Source: Bin55 sp965199895
GTDB lineage: Bacteria > Pseudomonadota > Gammaproteobacteria > Pseudomonadales > Azotimanducaceae
Length of the DNA stretch: 64,000 bases
Direction of reading: 5' to 3'
Assembly: GCA_965199895.1 (NCBI GenBank)
Contig: CBDATJ010000003.1
Span: 92,234-156,233 of the forward strand
The notes below the pieces were generated by a model that was not told the DNA's origin, did not search any database, and saw only the letters and a list, made by a program, of their open reading frames with translations. Shown piece after piece: positions 51,827 to 60,421 of this stretch (position 1 is its first letter; each line of letters starts with the position of its first letter). The translations under genes were made by a program, and so were the position numbers.

Positions 51827-54800
51827 TCAGTTGGGTTCAACCCAACGAATGGCATCGGCGTAAATCCAGTTGGTGTCCTTTGACGCTCCGACTACACTGA
51901 CTCTGACATCACCCTCAAGAAGCTCAAATTCTCCGACGATGTTCCATCCATACTCGGCATTTTCGAAGGTGACCGCTGAGGGCTTTGAACCTCCGGTATT
52001 TTCGATTTCCAAAAGGAAATCTCCCTTTCTCTGCCAACGTTCAAAGTCATAGGTGTTGATGAAGTACTCCAAACGCCATCGGGAGGTTTCGGGTATCTCC
52101 GTGGAAAATCTCACTGGATGCAAATCTTCATGATTGACCGCAATGACTCCAGTTCTCCGATAGCGACCAAACGAATTTTCATCAATGTATCGCCCCCACC
52201 GTCCAGGCCCTGATCGGTAAATGTAGCCCTCTCGTACCGGTAGACCTTGATCGTTATCTGCCTCAAGCCGAGGTAACCGGAACCAGCCCAACGGACCGAT
52301 AGTCGAAGACTGCTTAAAGTCGGGGGGTTGATCGGCGAGAAATCCAGGATCTAAATCATCAATTACGATTCCTTCATCACTAGGTCTCCAGTCACTTGGC
52401 TCGACAAAAGGCCTGGGTTCACCAGCGGGTACTCTAGACTCCCATGCAACTGATTCAAGCGGCGTGATACTAAGCGGGGTACGATTTAAAGACAAACTTG
52501 GGATAAAGTAGATGTAGTTTATTGGGTAGGTGGTAGTCAGGTTCACTCTTACCGAAGAATCACCGTCCACAAACACGGCATCTGACCGCGGCCAGCGACC
52601 TCTGCGGTTATTCTCTCGGGGATATGCAAACCAAAATACACCCTCGGTCGATTGATTGTTGAATACATGGAAGGACGTTTGATATCGAGGGTTCCCTTCT
52701 TCATCGTCTACAGGGCGGTCAATGAGGAGTTCTGAAACGAGGTAGCCGGGTAGTCCAGTTCCTTCTAGCCATGTACTCAAGAACGGTTCGACGGTAATAC
52801 CCTTTTCTGCTGCTAACCGCGTGAAATCATCAAGCGTGAAGCTTGTGCCCGCATATTGTTCGCGAATGGCGCTCAACCACTCAAAGACCCTATCTTCACC
52901 ATTAGCATGTGTAATAGCTGCAGCAATGACTCGACATTTTGCAAGCATGACCTCCAGGTCACTTTGATGGGGATTTTCTATTGAAATATCAAGCAAAGAT
53001 TGTGTTTCAATAGTGCTCCAAATTGACATGCGCTCCAAGTATTCCTGAGCAATATCTCCAGTCCAATCTGCAGTATCGCCTCCACTTCCTTCCTCTACCG
53101 CCCACTCTACGGTCGGGAGCGACATTTGAGTCATGTTGGCGACGTGATAGGTCGAATAGGGTGAGAACCATGTATCGGGTGCATCCGCAACCCTGACAAT
53201 CAAATCCAGAATCAACCGATTTAAGACTAGCGCATGTTCTCCTTCTGCGGACGTAACTTGTGTCCAAAACAGGTTAGGAAACCCAGTCCATAAGTTGTCT
53301 GTCGCTACCGCATCACGGTAGTATCTTCTGAGAGCTCCGACTTTGTGTTGGGGATAGTTTTCGGGATTGTCCTCCCATCGTTCAATGCGCTTGACCCGAA
53401 TATTAAACCGTACCAGTGGAAAGCCGCGTTCCTTGAGCAGAAACATCCCTGGTAGGACTTGAACACTCTCCGTGAAGAACCCTCCATTTAAGGTTCGTAG
53501 TCGGTTGGGAACCTCTATTAATGAAAGTCGTTGGAAGGGATAGGTCATGCCACTCTCTTCAAAAGGCTCAAGTAACTCTTCAATCTCCTCTTGAAGACGC
53601 TCCTGGGAATCACTCAAAAATTCAACATTCTGGGTATGAGTTTTGTGCAAGTACAAGTCAAAAGATATCTCAGAGGCTTCCAGCGAGAACTTCTCGAACT
53701 CTGTAGCAAAAATCGCAACTTCAGAAATGGCTTGCTGTGGCTGCACCTCAAATCTACCCTCGGAGTCACTCACCCCAGAGGTATCTGTACTCACAACCAA
53801 CCAGGATGAATCGGGAACTGAAGCAGACACGTTGACATGGAAGAAATCGATCTCACCCTGTCGGTATCTCGACTCACGACTGCGCGGACCAGGTACAGGA
53901 TACCAATACGACCCCGGCATTAACGCAACATAAGACTCTTCAAAAATCGAACCCTCATGTCCAAACAGCTGGACAACTCTGCGTGAGACATTTCGATCCC
54001 TGAAGTAGTCGATAGGGCTATCAATGTAGGAAAATCTAGAATCAGGTTGCCCTTTTGCTTTGACTGAAAACTGATGAACTTGTTCTTGCTTCAGCTCTGA
54101 CGGCGTATCGACAACCAGCAGTCCTTGATCAAACCCAAACGATACTTCGTTGCCGTTGAGTTGGACTGATTCGATTTGCATACCAGGATTTAGGGTAAAC
54201 AACAAACCTGTATTGGAGTCATGGTCTTGAATTTGAAACTGATAGGTCAAATCAAGTGCAAGCGATTTACCCGGATCTATGTCGAGATTCCCTTCCATGG
54301 TTTGCAGATCAATCTTGCTGTTCCAAGAATGTTCCACGTGGAACATTAGCCATTCATCGGGCTTGTAGTAGTCACTCACCAGCGCTAAGCTCAACCCTGT
54401 GAATGTTGCAACACTCCCGAGAGAGAGCACCACACCCAGCGGTGCAGTCCAGATCTTCTGTTGTCGATCCCAGCGTTTCATCATTGCAGAGGCAAAAAGC
54501 AGTAGTCCTAGTGCACCGATGACCGTGCACAAACGAATAGAGATGATTGACAGAGGAGCTAAATCGGGCAAGAGTTCGGATGTAATTAAACTGTCGTTGG
54601 ACAATGGCGAAACTACCGAGAGCAGTGAGAATGGAACGAGTAAGTTAAGGACGTAGCAGCCAAGAATCAGAGAGACCGATACGAATGCTCCCATCAATCG
54701 AGAACGGAAAATACAAGTCAGTGCGAGTGCGACCGCACACCACAGGAACAGTAAGGGAAATGCATCAATGACTAGGAGATTGAATACAGACGTGGTCTCA

Positions 54801-55249
54801 AATATATCGCCCCACATCCATCCCGCAATATTGCAAGTGTAGCCGATGGTCTGGAGACCCAAGACCGTTATTAGTGCAACAGAAAATAGGAGTGCAGTGG
54901 GTCCTAATACACTTCCCAGTAGGTATTCAAAGTTAGTCAGATAGTGAGACTCCACCACGGCTTGAACACGTTCTCGTTGGTGCAACTCACGGACATCGAA
55001 GGCTAGAAATACCGCCGCGATCTGAAACGCTACAAACACCAATGGATCTACGTTTGTCAGCAAGTGCATCGGTTCTGTCAGACTGAATGATGGAGAATAC
55101 GGAGCCGTCAGTGTTTGAAACACGCATGCTTGAAGATACCCAATAAGCGCAAACAATGCGAGTATGATCGCAATGATCCAGAATCGAACACGAGACTTGC
55201 AAATGAGCCACTGGGCCCGCGCTACTGCAAACATTCGAGAGTAAGACAT
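51827..55249 (-). CDS. ABC-2-type membrane domain fused to a degenerate M1-peptidase-like domain
   Basis: A 1,140-residue protein. Residues 1-300 hold about seven hydrophobic segments in an ABC-2 permease-like arrangement (RELHQRERVQAVVESHYLTN is a typical cytoplasmic loop). Residues 310-850 resemble the M1 aminopeptidase fold: a beta-rich N-domain, MTYPFQRLSLIEVPNRL, and a late helical DFTRLAAEKG...FLSTWLEGTGLPGY segment. The HExxH zinc motif is missing (the corresponding region is FPNLFWTQVTS), so it is probably not a peptidase. The last 90 residues have a jelly-roll-like pattern ending IYADAIRWVEPN, as in golvesin-type C-terminal domains. No ABC ATPase is next to it. It follows the TonB receptor by 16 bp with GAGGA upstream, probably one operon. 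Confidence 0.7.
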   Translation of the reverse strand: MSYSRMFAVARAQWLICKSRVRFWIIAIILALFALIGYLQACVFQTLTAPYSPSFSLTEPMHLLTNVDPLVFVAFQIAAVFLAFDVRELHQRERVQAVVESHYLTNFEYLLGSVLGPTALLFSVALITVLGLQTIGYTCNIAGWMWGDIFETTSVFNLLVIDAFPLLFLWCAVALALTCIFRSRLMGAFVSVSLILGCYVLNLLVPFSLLSVVSPLSNDSLITSELLPDLAPLSIISIRLCTVIGALGLLLFASAMMKRWDRQQKIWTAPLGVVLSLGSVATFTGLSLALVSDYYKPDEWLMFHVEHSWNSKIDLQTMEGNLDIDPGKSLALDLTYQFQIQDHDSNTGLLFTLNPGMQIESVQLNGNEVSFGFDQGLLVVDTPSELKQEQVHQFSVKAKGQPDSRFSYIDSPIDYFRDRNVSRRVVQLFGHEGSIFEESYVALMPGSYWYPVPGPRSRESRYRQGEIDFFHVNVSASVPDSSWLVVSTDTSGVSDSEGRFEVQPQQAISEVAIFATEFEKFSLEASEISFDLYLHKTHTQNVEFLSDSQERLQEEIEELLEPFEESGMTYPFQRLSLIEVPNRLRTLNGGFFTESVQVLPGMFLLKERGFPLVRFNIRVKRIERWEDNPENYPQHKVGALRRYYRDAVATDNLWTGFPNLFWTQVTSAEGEHALVLNRLILDLIVRVADAPDTWFSPYSTYHVANMTQMSLPTVEWAVEEGSGGDTADWTGDIAQEYLERMSIWSTIETQSLLDISIENPHQSDLEVMLAKCRVIAAAITHANGEDRVFEWLSAIREQYAGTSFTLDDFTRLAAEKGITVEPFLSTWLEGTGLPGYLVSELLIDRPVDDEEGNPRYQTSFHVFNNQSTEGVFWFAYPRENNRRGRWPRSDAVFVDGDSSVRVNLTTTYPINYIYFIPSLSLNRTPLSITPLESVAWESRVPAGEPRPFVEPSDWRPSDEGIVIDDLDPGFLADQPPDFKQSSTIGPLGWFRLPRLEADNDQGLPVREGYIYRSGPGRWGRYIDENSFGRYRRTGVIAVNHEDLHPVRFSTEIPETSRWRLEYFINTYDFERWQRKGDFLLEIENTGGSKPSAVTFENAEYGWNIVGEFELLEGDVRVSVVGASKDTNWIYADAIRWVEPN
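54330..54345. promoter_or_regulatory. parS centromere-like site (ParB binding)
   Basis: TGTTCCACGTGGAACA, a perfect 16-bp palindrome matching the bacterial parS consensus TGTTNCACGTGNAACA; the palindrome extends to 20 bp (54328-54347). It lies within the permease/M1-like gene and encodes MFHVEH there. ParB/Spo0J proteins load onto such sites and condense the origin region with ParA and SMC. Confidence 0.8.
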
Positions 55250-55265
55250 CAGAACTCAATCCTCA

Positions 55266-57359
55266 TCAGAGTTGCCACTCAATGCCCAAGAACGCTCGTC
55301 TCGGTTCGCCGGGAAAGTAGCGGTAGTGACCAAATGCAAAGTCTGCACGATTGGCGTAATCTACATCAAGAAGGTTGTGAATCCTGAGAAACGTGTTCCA
55401 TCGATTAGAAACTTCTAAGCGAGTTCTGAAGTTCATCACGGTATGACCCTCGTATTCTGCTGAATTAGCAGCATTGACGTAGTGTTTACTAATGTGGTTA
55501 GCTTCCAATTCTCCAGTAACCGTTGCAGATAATCGAAACTGCCAACGCAAATTTGCGATAGTCCTGGGCGCGGTGTCAACTTCATTTCCGTCTACGATGG
55601 ATTCTCCTCGAGAGACTCTACGGGTAAATCCGTATTCATGCTTCGCAAACGTACCTACTGCAGCTATCGAGTGCCAATCGTTGAGTACCCAAGTTAATTC
55701 CCACTCCATGCCTATGGATTGTGTGGATCCATCATCGACATTGAAGCCTTCTGCATCCCTGAAGATGACATTAGAGTTTGAACCCTTGTATCCAGCAAGT
55801 TGTACCGTGAGTTGATCGAATTGTGCGCTCAATCCGAGTTCTATTGAAGTCAAATATTCGCTTTGCAAATCTGCAACTTCCTGTCCACTCTGCAAACGAT
55901 ACAATTCTGTAGTCTGTGGAGGACGGTAACTTAATCCTGCGACACTCCAGACTGTCACATCATCTGATAGGGTATAGGTGTAGCCAAGTCGACCTGCCAA
56001 GTTCACAAAGGTATCTGATCTATCTCCTGGGCGAATGTAGAGACATCCCCCGAACCCACAGTGACTCCCATCATCTCGGGTATTCCCGTTCAAATGGTGA
56101 TTGTCGTATCGATACGTTGATAGTTCAACTTGCAACTCCTGCTGAATTTCATGTTGAGTTCCGAGAGAAAGTTGAGAGCGTTCAAACACTGATGCGGTCG
56201 TCGCACCCACACTATAGTCATAGTGGGTTCCGACCGGGCGAGTAGCAACCAAAAACGGTGAGCCAACCGTGGGTGACTCTTGAGTTTGGCTTAGCTCAGC
56301 GGTCATGAAGTCCACTTGAGTCCCGATAGACCATTCGCCTCGGTTGATGGGTTTCGACCAAACCAATACTGAACCGATACTGGTTTGCCCGTTTTCTTCG
56401 GTAGGCTGACCAGGCAGGAAATGCTGCAAGAACTTCATTTCTGAATTGCGTAGGTAAGTCGCGAATTGAGTATCACTGTTAGCATTAGCTCGAAACCACT
56501 GACTGCTCACTCTGAGTGAGCTAGCTTTGCGATAGGCTTCAGGATTGGGGTTGGATTTTTTGAGATTGTTGTCCTTATACGCTTCAAACCCTCTTATGTA
56601 TCCACCGGTTTCCTGATCTAAATTCGACACTGATACCGAGTGTCTTGCACTCCAGAGTCCATGCAAGGTAGGAATCAACACATTCAATTTCTGATTGGTG
56701 TGATCTGTGGACTCCCGAAACCCATCAGTTGAGTTTACGAGCAATTTGGCACGAATCCTTTCATCATCCCATCGAGTACGAACACTGAAATATCCATATC
56801 GACCACCTCCGATACTGAAACTGGTTTGATGATTGGAGTTAGAGAAAGGTTGTACATTGATTGCACCCAAAAGTGCGTTTCCACCGTAGAGTGAACTCGA
56901 AGGTCCACGCATTACCTCAATGTTGGCAGCTTGTTCAGTGTTCAACTCAAACAATCCGTTGACATTACAGAATCCTGTAGGACGCACGGGTATGTTGTCT
57001 TCTAGGATCAGGTACGCTCCACACGCTCCTGCTCCCGTGAGGACTGCCGATCTCATTCCAGCTAAGTGTTCTTGACCCGAGTTCTGAACAATCCATACGC
57101 CTGGTATTCGAGCAAATATTTCATGCGGATGAGCTGCTTTGACTAAGTCAATATCTTCAGAATCAATTAGGGAGAAACTACCGAGAGTGGAGCGAGATAG
57201 GATGCTGTTAGGAACTGCTGTGACCACGACCTCTTCAAGGTCTTCAACTGCATCCTCGACTTCCTCTGCATCAATCAACCCGGCCCATAGCAGCAGGGAC
57301 AATCCAGCAGCAATTGCTAATGAATGAACGAAGAGACGAACCTTAAAGTACGACCGCAC
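55266..57359 (-). CDS. TonB-dependent outer-membrane receptor
   Basis: About 697 residues from a GTG at 57359, which gives a normal signal peptide (VHSLAIAAGLSLLLWAGLIDA); a TTG at 57437 would overlap the preceding gene and add 26 basic/polar residues. A TonB box-like LEEVVVTAVP follows, then the plug domain (IFARIPGVWIVQNSG, NIEVMRGPSSSLYGGNALLGAINV) and a 22-strand barrel ending in EPRRAFLGIEWQL. A Cys pair in the plug (GACGAY, GFCNVNG) and a CGFGGC loop are unusual. The ligand is unknown. It precedes the permease/M1-like gene in the same direction. Confidence 0.85.
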   Translation of the reverse strand: MRSYFKVRLFVHSLAIAAGLSLLLWAGLIDAEEVEDAVEDLEEVVVTAVPNSILSRSTLGSFSLIDSEDIDLVKAAHPHEIFARIPGVWIVQNSGQEHLAGMRSAVLTGAGACGAYLILEDNIPVRPTGFCNVNGLFELNTEQAANIEVMRGPSSSLYGGNALLGAINVQPFSNSNHQTSFSIGGGRYGYFSVRTRWDDERIRAKLLVNSTDGFRESTDHTNQKLNVLIPTLHGLWSARHSVSVSNLDQETGGYIRGFEAYKDNNLKKSNPNPEAYRKASSLRVSSQWFRANANSDTQFATYLRNSEMKFLQHFLPGQPTEENGQTSIGSVLVWSKPINRGEWSIGTQVDFMTAELSQTQESPTVGSPFLVATRPVGTHYDYSVGATTASVFERSQLSLGTQHEIQQELQVELSTYRYDNHHLNGNTRDDGSHCGFGGCLYIRPGDRSDTFVNLAGRLGYTYTLSDDVTVWSVAGLSYRPPQTTELYRLQSGQEVADLQSEYLTSIELGLSAQFDQLTVQLAGYKGSNSNVIFRDAEGFNVDDGSTQSIGMEWELTWVLNDWHSIAAVGTFAKHEYGFTRRVSRGESIVDGNEVDTAPRTIANLRWQFRLSATVTGELEANHISKHYVNAANSAEYEGHTVMNFRTRLEVSNRWNTFLRIHNLLDVDYANRADFAFGHYRYFPGEPRRAFLGIEWQL

Positions 57360-57405
57360 CCATTTGCTGATGACCGGGAAGACTATAGTCGAATTTGAAG
57401 AGGAA

Positions 57406-57969
57406 TTAGCTAGTCTCTTCGACCTTCTCGACTTCAAGTTCCTCCAGATTTTCAGCGATGTCCTCGGCTGAAGTACCCGGATTCACATCTCGGTCTACTT
57501 TCAGAATCTTGCCATCGGTATCAATGTAAAAGGTGTGTCTTGAGGGATAATCCCTATCCGACATCACACCGAATGCTTCTGCGACTTCTTTGGATATGTC
57601 GGACAAGATCGGGAAATCTGCATGAGTTTTTTCTGCAAACTTCTTGTTGTCCTCTTCGGAATCAACACTGATCATGAAGTAGGTCACATTGAACTCACGA
57701 ATCAGATGGCCGTTCTCTGCAATGGACTTGCATTCTTGAGTACATCCTGGAGTATCAGCTTTGGGAAACCAAGCGAGAACGACAGGGCCTTCTTCCAAAA
57801 GTTCGGACAGCGTGTATTCGTTGCCATCAGATGCGGGAAGTGTGAAGTCTGGCGACTCATCCCCTGCGTTTAGTTCGACTTGTTTCGCTTCGTCTTCTTG
57901 AGCAACCAGGGCTAACGGTAACCCCAACAACAGACTCAAGACAAAAACACTATGGAATACTACCTTCAT
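57406..57969 (-). CDS. exported thiol peroxidase of the PrxQ/BCP type
   Basis: A 187-residue peroxiredoxin with an N-terminal signal peptide (MKVVFHSVFVLSLLLGLPLALVAQ), so probably periplasmic. The peroxidatic Cys is in DTPGCTQECK, with the resolving Cys five residues later, as in the PrxQ alpha-2 type. The C-terminal tail is acidic (ELEVEKVEE). It lies upstream of the TonB receptor gene. Expected activity is reduction of hydrogen or lipid peroxides with thioredoxin-like donors. Confidence 0.9.
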   Translation of the reverse strand: MKVVFHSVFVLSLLLGLPLALVAQEDEAKQVELNAGDESPDFTLPASDGNEYTLSELLEEGPVVLAWFPKADTPGCTQECKSIAENGHLIREFNVTYFMISVDSEEDNKKFAEKTHADFPILSDISKEVAEAFGVMSDRDYPSRHTFYIDTDGKILKVDRDVNPGTSAEDIAENLEELEVEKVEETS

Positions 57970-57998
57970 TTCATTCTCCTAGGTGGATTCATTCAATT

Positions 57999-58787
57999 TT
58001 ACGAACGGGTTGATTTCAAACATTCAAGATATTTTCGGGTCGTTTCAGCTAACCCCCAATCCAGTGCATCCGCAACAAACGCTTGACCTATCGATACTTC
58101 ATCGACATCAACATGGGTTACCAGCTCACTCAAGTTGTTGAGATCCAAATCATGTCCAGCATTAACCCCTAGACCCAAACTTCGCGCAGTTTGGGATGCG
58201 TGGGTGTACTGAGCTAACAAACTGGATGTCTTGTTCGACTGCAAGCCAAATTCTTGAACCGATTCAACCCATGGTCCAGTATACAGTTCAATACGGTCCA
58301 CACCCGCTTTCGCTGATAGCTGAACCTGTTCAGGTTCGGGATCCAAAAAGATACTCACTCGACAGCCTGCAGACTGAAACATTTTAGTGTAGTGTCGAAC
58401 TGCGTTGAAATTTTCAGTCACGTACAGATCCCAGCCCTGGTCAGAAGTGAGCTGATCGGTGTCATCAGGAACGAGAGTACATTGATCGGGACGGGTGGCA
58501 ACGACGAGCTCGACAAAGCCAGGATACCCGTTCTGCTGTGCCCCTATTGCAGGGTTTCCTTCAATATTGAACTCAACCTTTCGTTGGGTCACCAGACCAC
58601 TGAGGTCGTACACATCTTGTGGTCGAATATGTCGTAGGTCAGAGCGTGGATGCACAGTGATACTCTTTGCACCCGCATCCAGTATGGTCCGGCTACATTC
58701 AACGACATCAGGGCGAGTCCCTTCCCTGGCATTACGCAACCACGCAATCTTGTTGACGTTGACTGAAAGTATTGTGTTCACGACCAC
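57999..58787 (-). CDS. pdxJ: pyridoxine 5'-phosphate synthase
   Basis: Condenses deoxyxylulose phosphate and amino-acetone phosphate to pyridoxine 5'-phosphate. 262 residues with LSVNVNKIAWLRNARE at the start, TVHPRSDLRHI near 45, EFNIEGNP near 73, and GVNAGHDLDLNNL near 205. The start is GTG at 58787 (another GTG at 58781). In many gammaproteobacteria pdxJ follows recO; here it does not. Confidence 0.92.
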   Translation of the reverse strand: MVVNTILSVNVNKIAWLRNAREGTRPDVVECSRTILDAGAKSITVHPRSDLRHIRPQDVYDLSGLVTQRKVEFNIEGNPAIGAQQNGYPGFVELVVATRPDQCTLVPDDTDQLTSDQGWDLYVTENFNAVRHYTKMFQSAGCRVSIFLDPEPEQVQLSAKAGVDRIELYTGPWVESVQEFGLQSNKTSSLLAQYTHASQTARSLGLGVNAGHDLDLNNLSELVTHVDVDEVSIGQAFVADALDWGLAETTRKYLECLKSTRS

Positions 58788-58813
58788 AAGCTAGGGGAAT
58801 CGGTGGTTGTTTT

Positions 58814-59353
58814 CTATTTTCGTTGCATCTGTACGAACAGAATCACTCCCATAATGAGGGCGAACAATAGGGGCCAGATAAAGAGTGAAAGGGTTCGATA
58901 CAACACCCAAATTTCTTCAGAATACCCATAGGCTACGACAACGTTCACGAGACCGGATAAACCAGTTCCTAGCCCTAGGACCAAAGTCTGCAGTCGCCAT
59001 AAGTGCTTAGGTAGTTTGAACTCGCCTTCCCCAAATAGCCACTCCAAGACACTCTTTTTGCTAAAGAAGTAGTTGGTCAGCAAGATTGCGCTCATCATCC
59101 AGGATACCACCGTGGGTTTCCACATTACGAACATAGGATTCTGTAGAGCGACGGTGAGTGTACCCGAGATAATCGAGACCACTAGGATTACCCACATGAT
59201 CTTGGTGATCTTTTTCTTGAACAGCAAAAAGAGAATGAACTGAATCGCTACTGCTACCATGAGTGCAATCGTTGCATGGTAGATGTCTGTCATGGGTAGC
59301 CAATAGACTACGACGAAGACGATTCCCGGAGCTATTTCAAAAAATGTGTTCAA
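58814..59353 (-). CDS. yciB: YciB/septation protein A family membrane protein
   Basis: A 179-residue inner-membrane protein with five hydrophobic segments. The family motifs are NPMFVMWKPTVVSWMMSAILL and LPKHLWRLQT. In E. coli YciB (also called IspZ) affects envelope integrity and septation with DcrB; a catalytic function is not established. The start is TTG, preceded by TAGGAA. It is 26 bp upstream of pdxJ. Confidence 0.9.
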   Translation of the reverse strand: MNTFFEIAPGIVFVVVYWLPMTDIYHATIALMVAVAIQFILFLLFKKKITKIMWVILVVSIISGTLTVALQNPMFVMWKPTVVSWMMSAILLTNYFFSKKSVLEWLFGEGEFKLPKHLWRLQTLVLGLGTGLSGLVNVVVAYGYSEEIWVLYRTLSLFIWPLLFALIMGVILFVQMQRK

Positions 59354-59431
59354 ACTCGGTTCCTAATCTTTAGTGGTACGATTTACTTTTCAACGGTCAG
59401 GGGGCTATTGTCTGTTCAAGTAGTATCCATG

Positions 59432-60115
59432 CTAAGATGAACTAGCAACTCTACCTACCGCGAGTATTTCTGAATCATAGACTGCAACCACAACCGAAGA
59501 GCCGTAATTGGGACAGTTATAAGTTTCACCTACGGTTACCGGACTATCAACTTCAGACTTGAATAACTGTCGTTTGACCTGTCCGCGATGCTCAGCTCGT
59601 GCTATGATTTCTTGACCAAGATAACAACCTTTAGTAAAACTGACGGCACCGTGTTGGGTTAAATTCAGCATTTGTGGAAGAAACATCCCACTGGTGACAG
59701 AACGCACGACTGGATACATCGCACCAACGGTGAGTCGGTCCAATTCCGTCTTCGTTTCATCGGACTGGGTTAATCCCCAACCAAACGGTGCCAGTGCAAC
59801 AGGAAAGTCCGATGGTATCTCCGATAAATCAAGATTATCCTGGTTCGCATCTTCCAATTCGCAGCGAGCAAACACAATATATCGGGAAAGGTGTTCTCGA
59901 ACAAGGTCCACAACAGAAGTATGCACTATCATCGACACTCGCTCACCTGAACCAAATACCCAGCCATTTGCAATCACCCGACCTTTGATTTCAGTCAGTG
60001 CCATAGGGATCGCAGACTCCAGCTTGATCTGTTCCAGGTCACCAGTGAGGTAACCCTGAAGGAAAGAAACGGCTTCCTTGCCAGATACTTCAATGATCGA
60101 AATCGAGTTCATCAT
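59432..60115 (-). CDS. ygfZ: YgfZ/GcvT-like folate-binding protein
   Basis: A folate-dependent protein that helps repair or assemble iron-sulfur clusters. 227 residues; the key motif KGCYLGQE-IIAR (near 163) contains the functional cysteine. It is shorter than E. coli YgfZ (326) but keeps the N-terminal FLQGYLTGDL motif. Divergent from sdhE with 39 bp between starts. Confidence 0.9.
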   Translation of the reverse strand: MMNSISIIEVSGKEAVSFLQGYLTGDLEQIKLESAIPMALTEIKGRVIANGWVFGSGERVSMIVHTSVVDLVREHLSRYIVFARCELEDANQDNLDLSEIPSDFPVALAPFGWGLTQSDETKTELDRLTVGAMYPVVRSVTSGMFLPQMLNLTQHGAVSFTKGCYLGQEIIARAEHRGQVKRQLFKSEVDSPVTVGETYNCPNYGSSVVVAVYDSEILAVGRVASSS

Positions 60116-60154
60116 GGGTACAACCTCTGACCGAACAACTTCGGATTAATCACC

Positions 60155-60421
60155 ATGGAATCAACCGCGGAGGAAAGGTTAAAAAAGCGAATCATGTGGC
60201 GTTCACGTCGAGGGATGTGGGAGTTAGACCTTCTATTCCGACCTTTTGTCGAACAATGCTACCCACAATTGTCCGAGGAATCGCGACAACTATTGGATGA
60301 GCTATTGGACTTGGATGATGTTGAAATTTTAGATCTCACTCGTGACCCTGCTGTCAAACCGAAGTACCAATCCCTCATTGAAGATATATTGCACTACAAG
60401 CAAGTCAATCTGGATGAATGA
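60155..60421 (+). CDS. sdhE: succinate dehydrogenase flavinylation factor SdhE
   Basis: An 88-residue factor that promotes covalent FAD attachment to SdhA (and FrdA). The RGxxE motif is RGMWE at 19-23. The family pairs naturally with ygfZ. The last 17 bp overlap the convergent nadB. sdh genes are not in the window. Confidence 0.94.
   Translation: MESTAEERLKKRIMWRSRRGMWELDLLFRPFVEQCYPQLSEESRQLLDELLDLDDVEILDLTRDPAVKPKYQSLIEDILHYKQVNLDE

Noticed and set aside
51830..51846. Palindrome GTTGGGTT-C-AACCCAAC at the end of the permease/M1-like gene
   Set aside because: It encodes the conserved C-terminal residues VEPN, has no usable loop and no T-run; probably coincidence of coding sequence.
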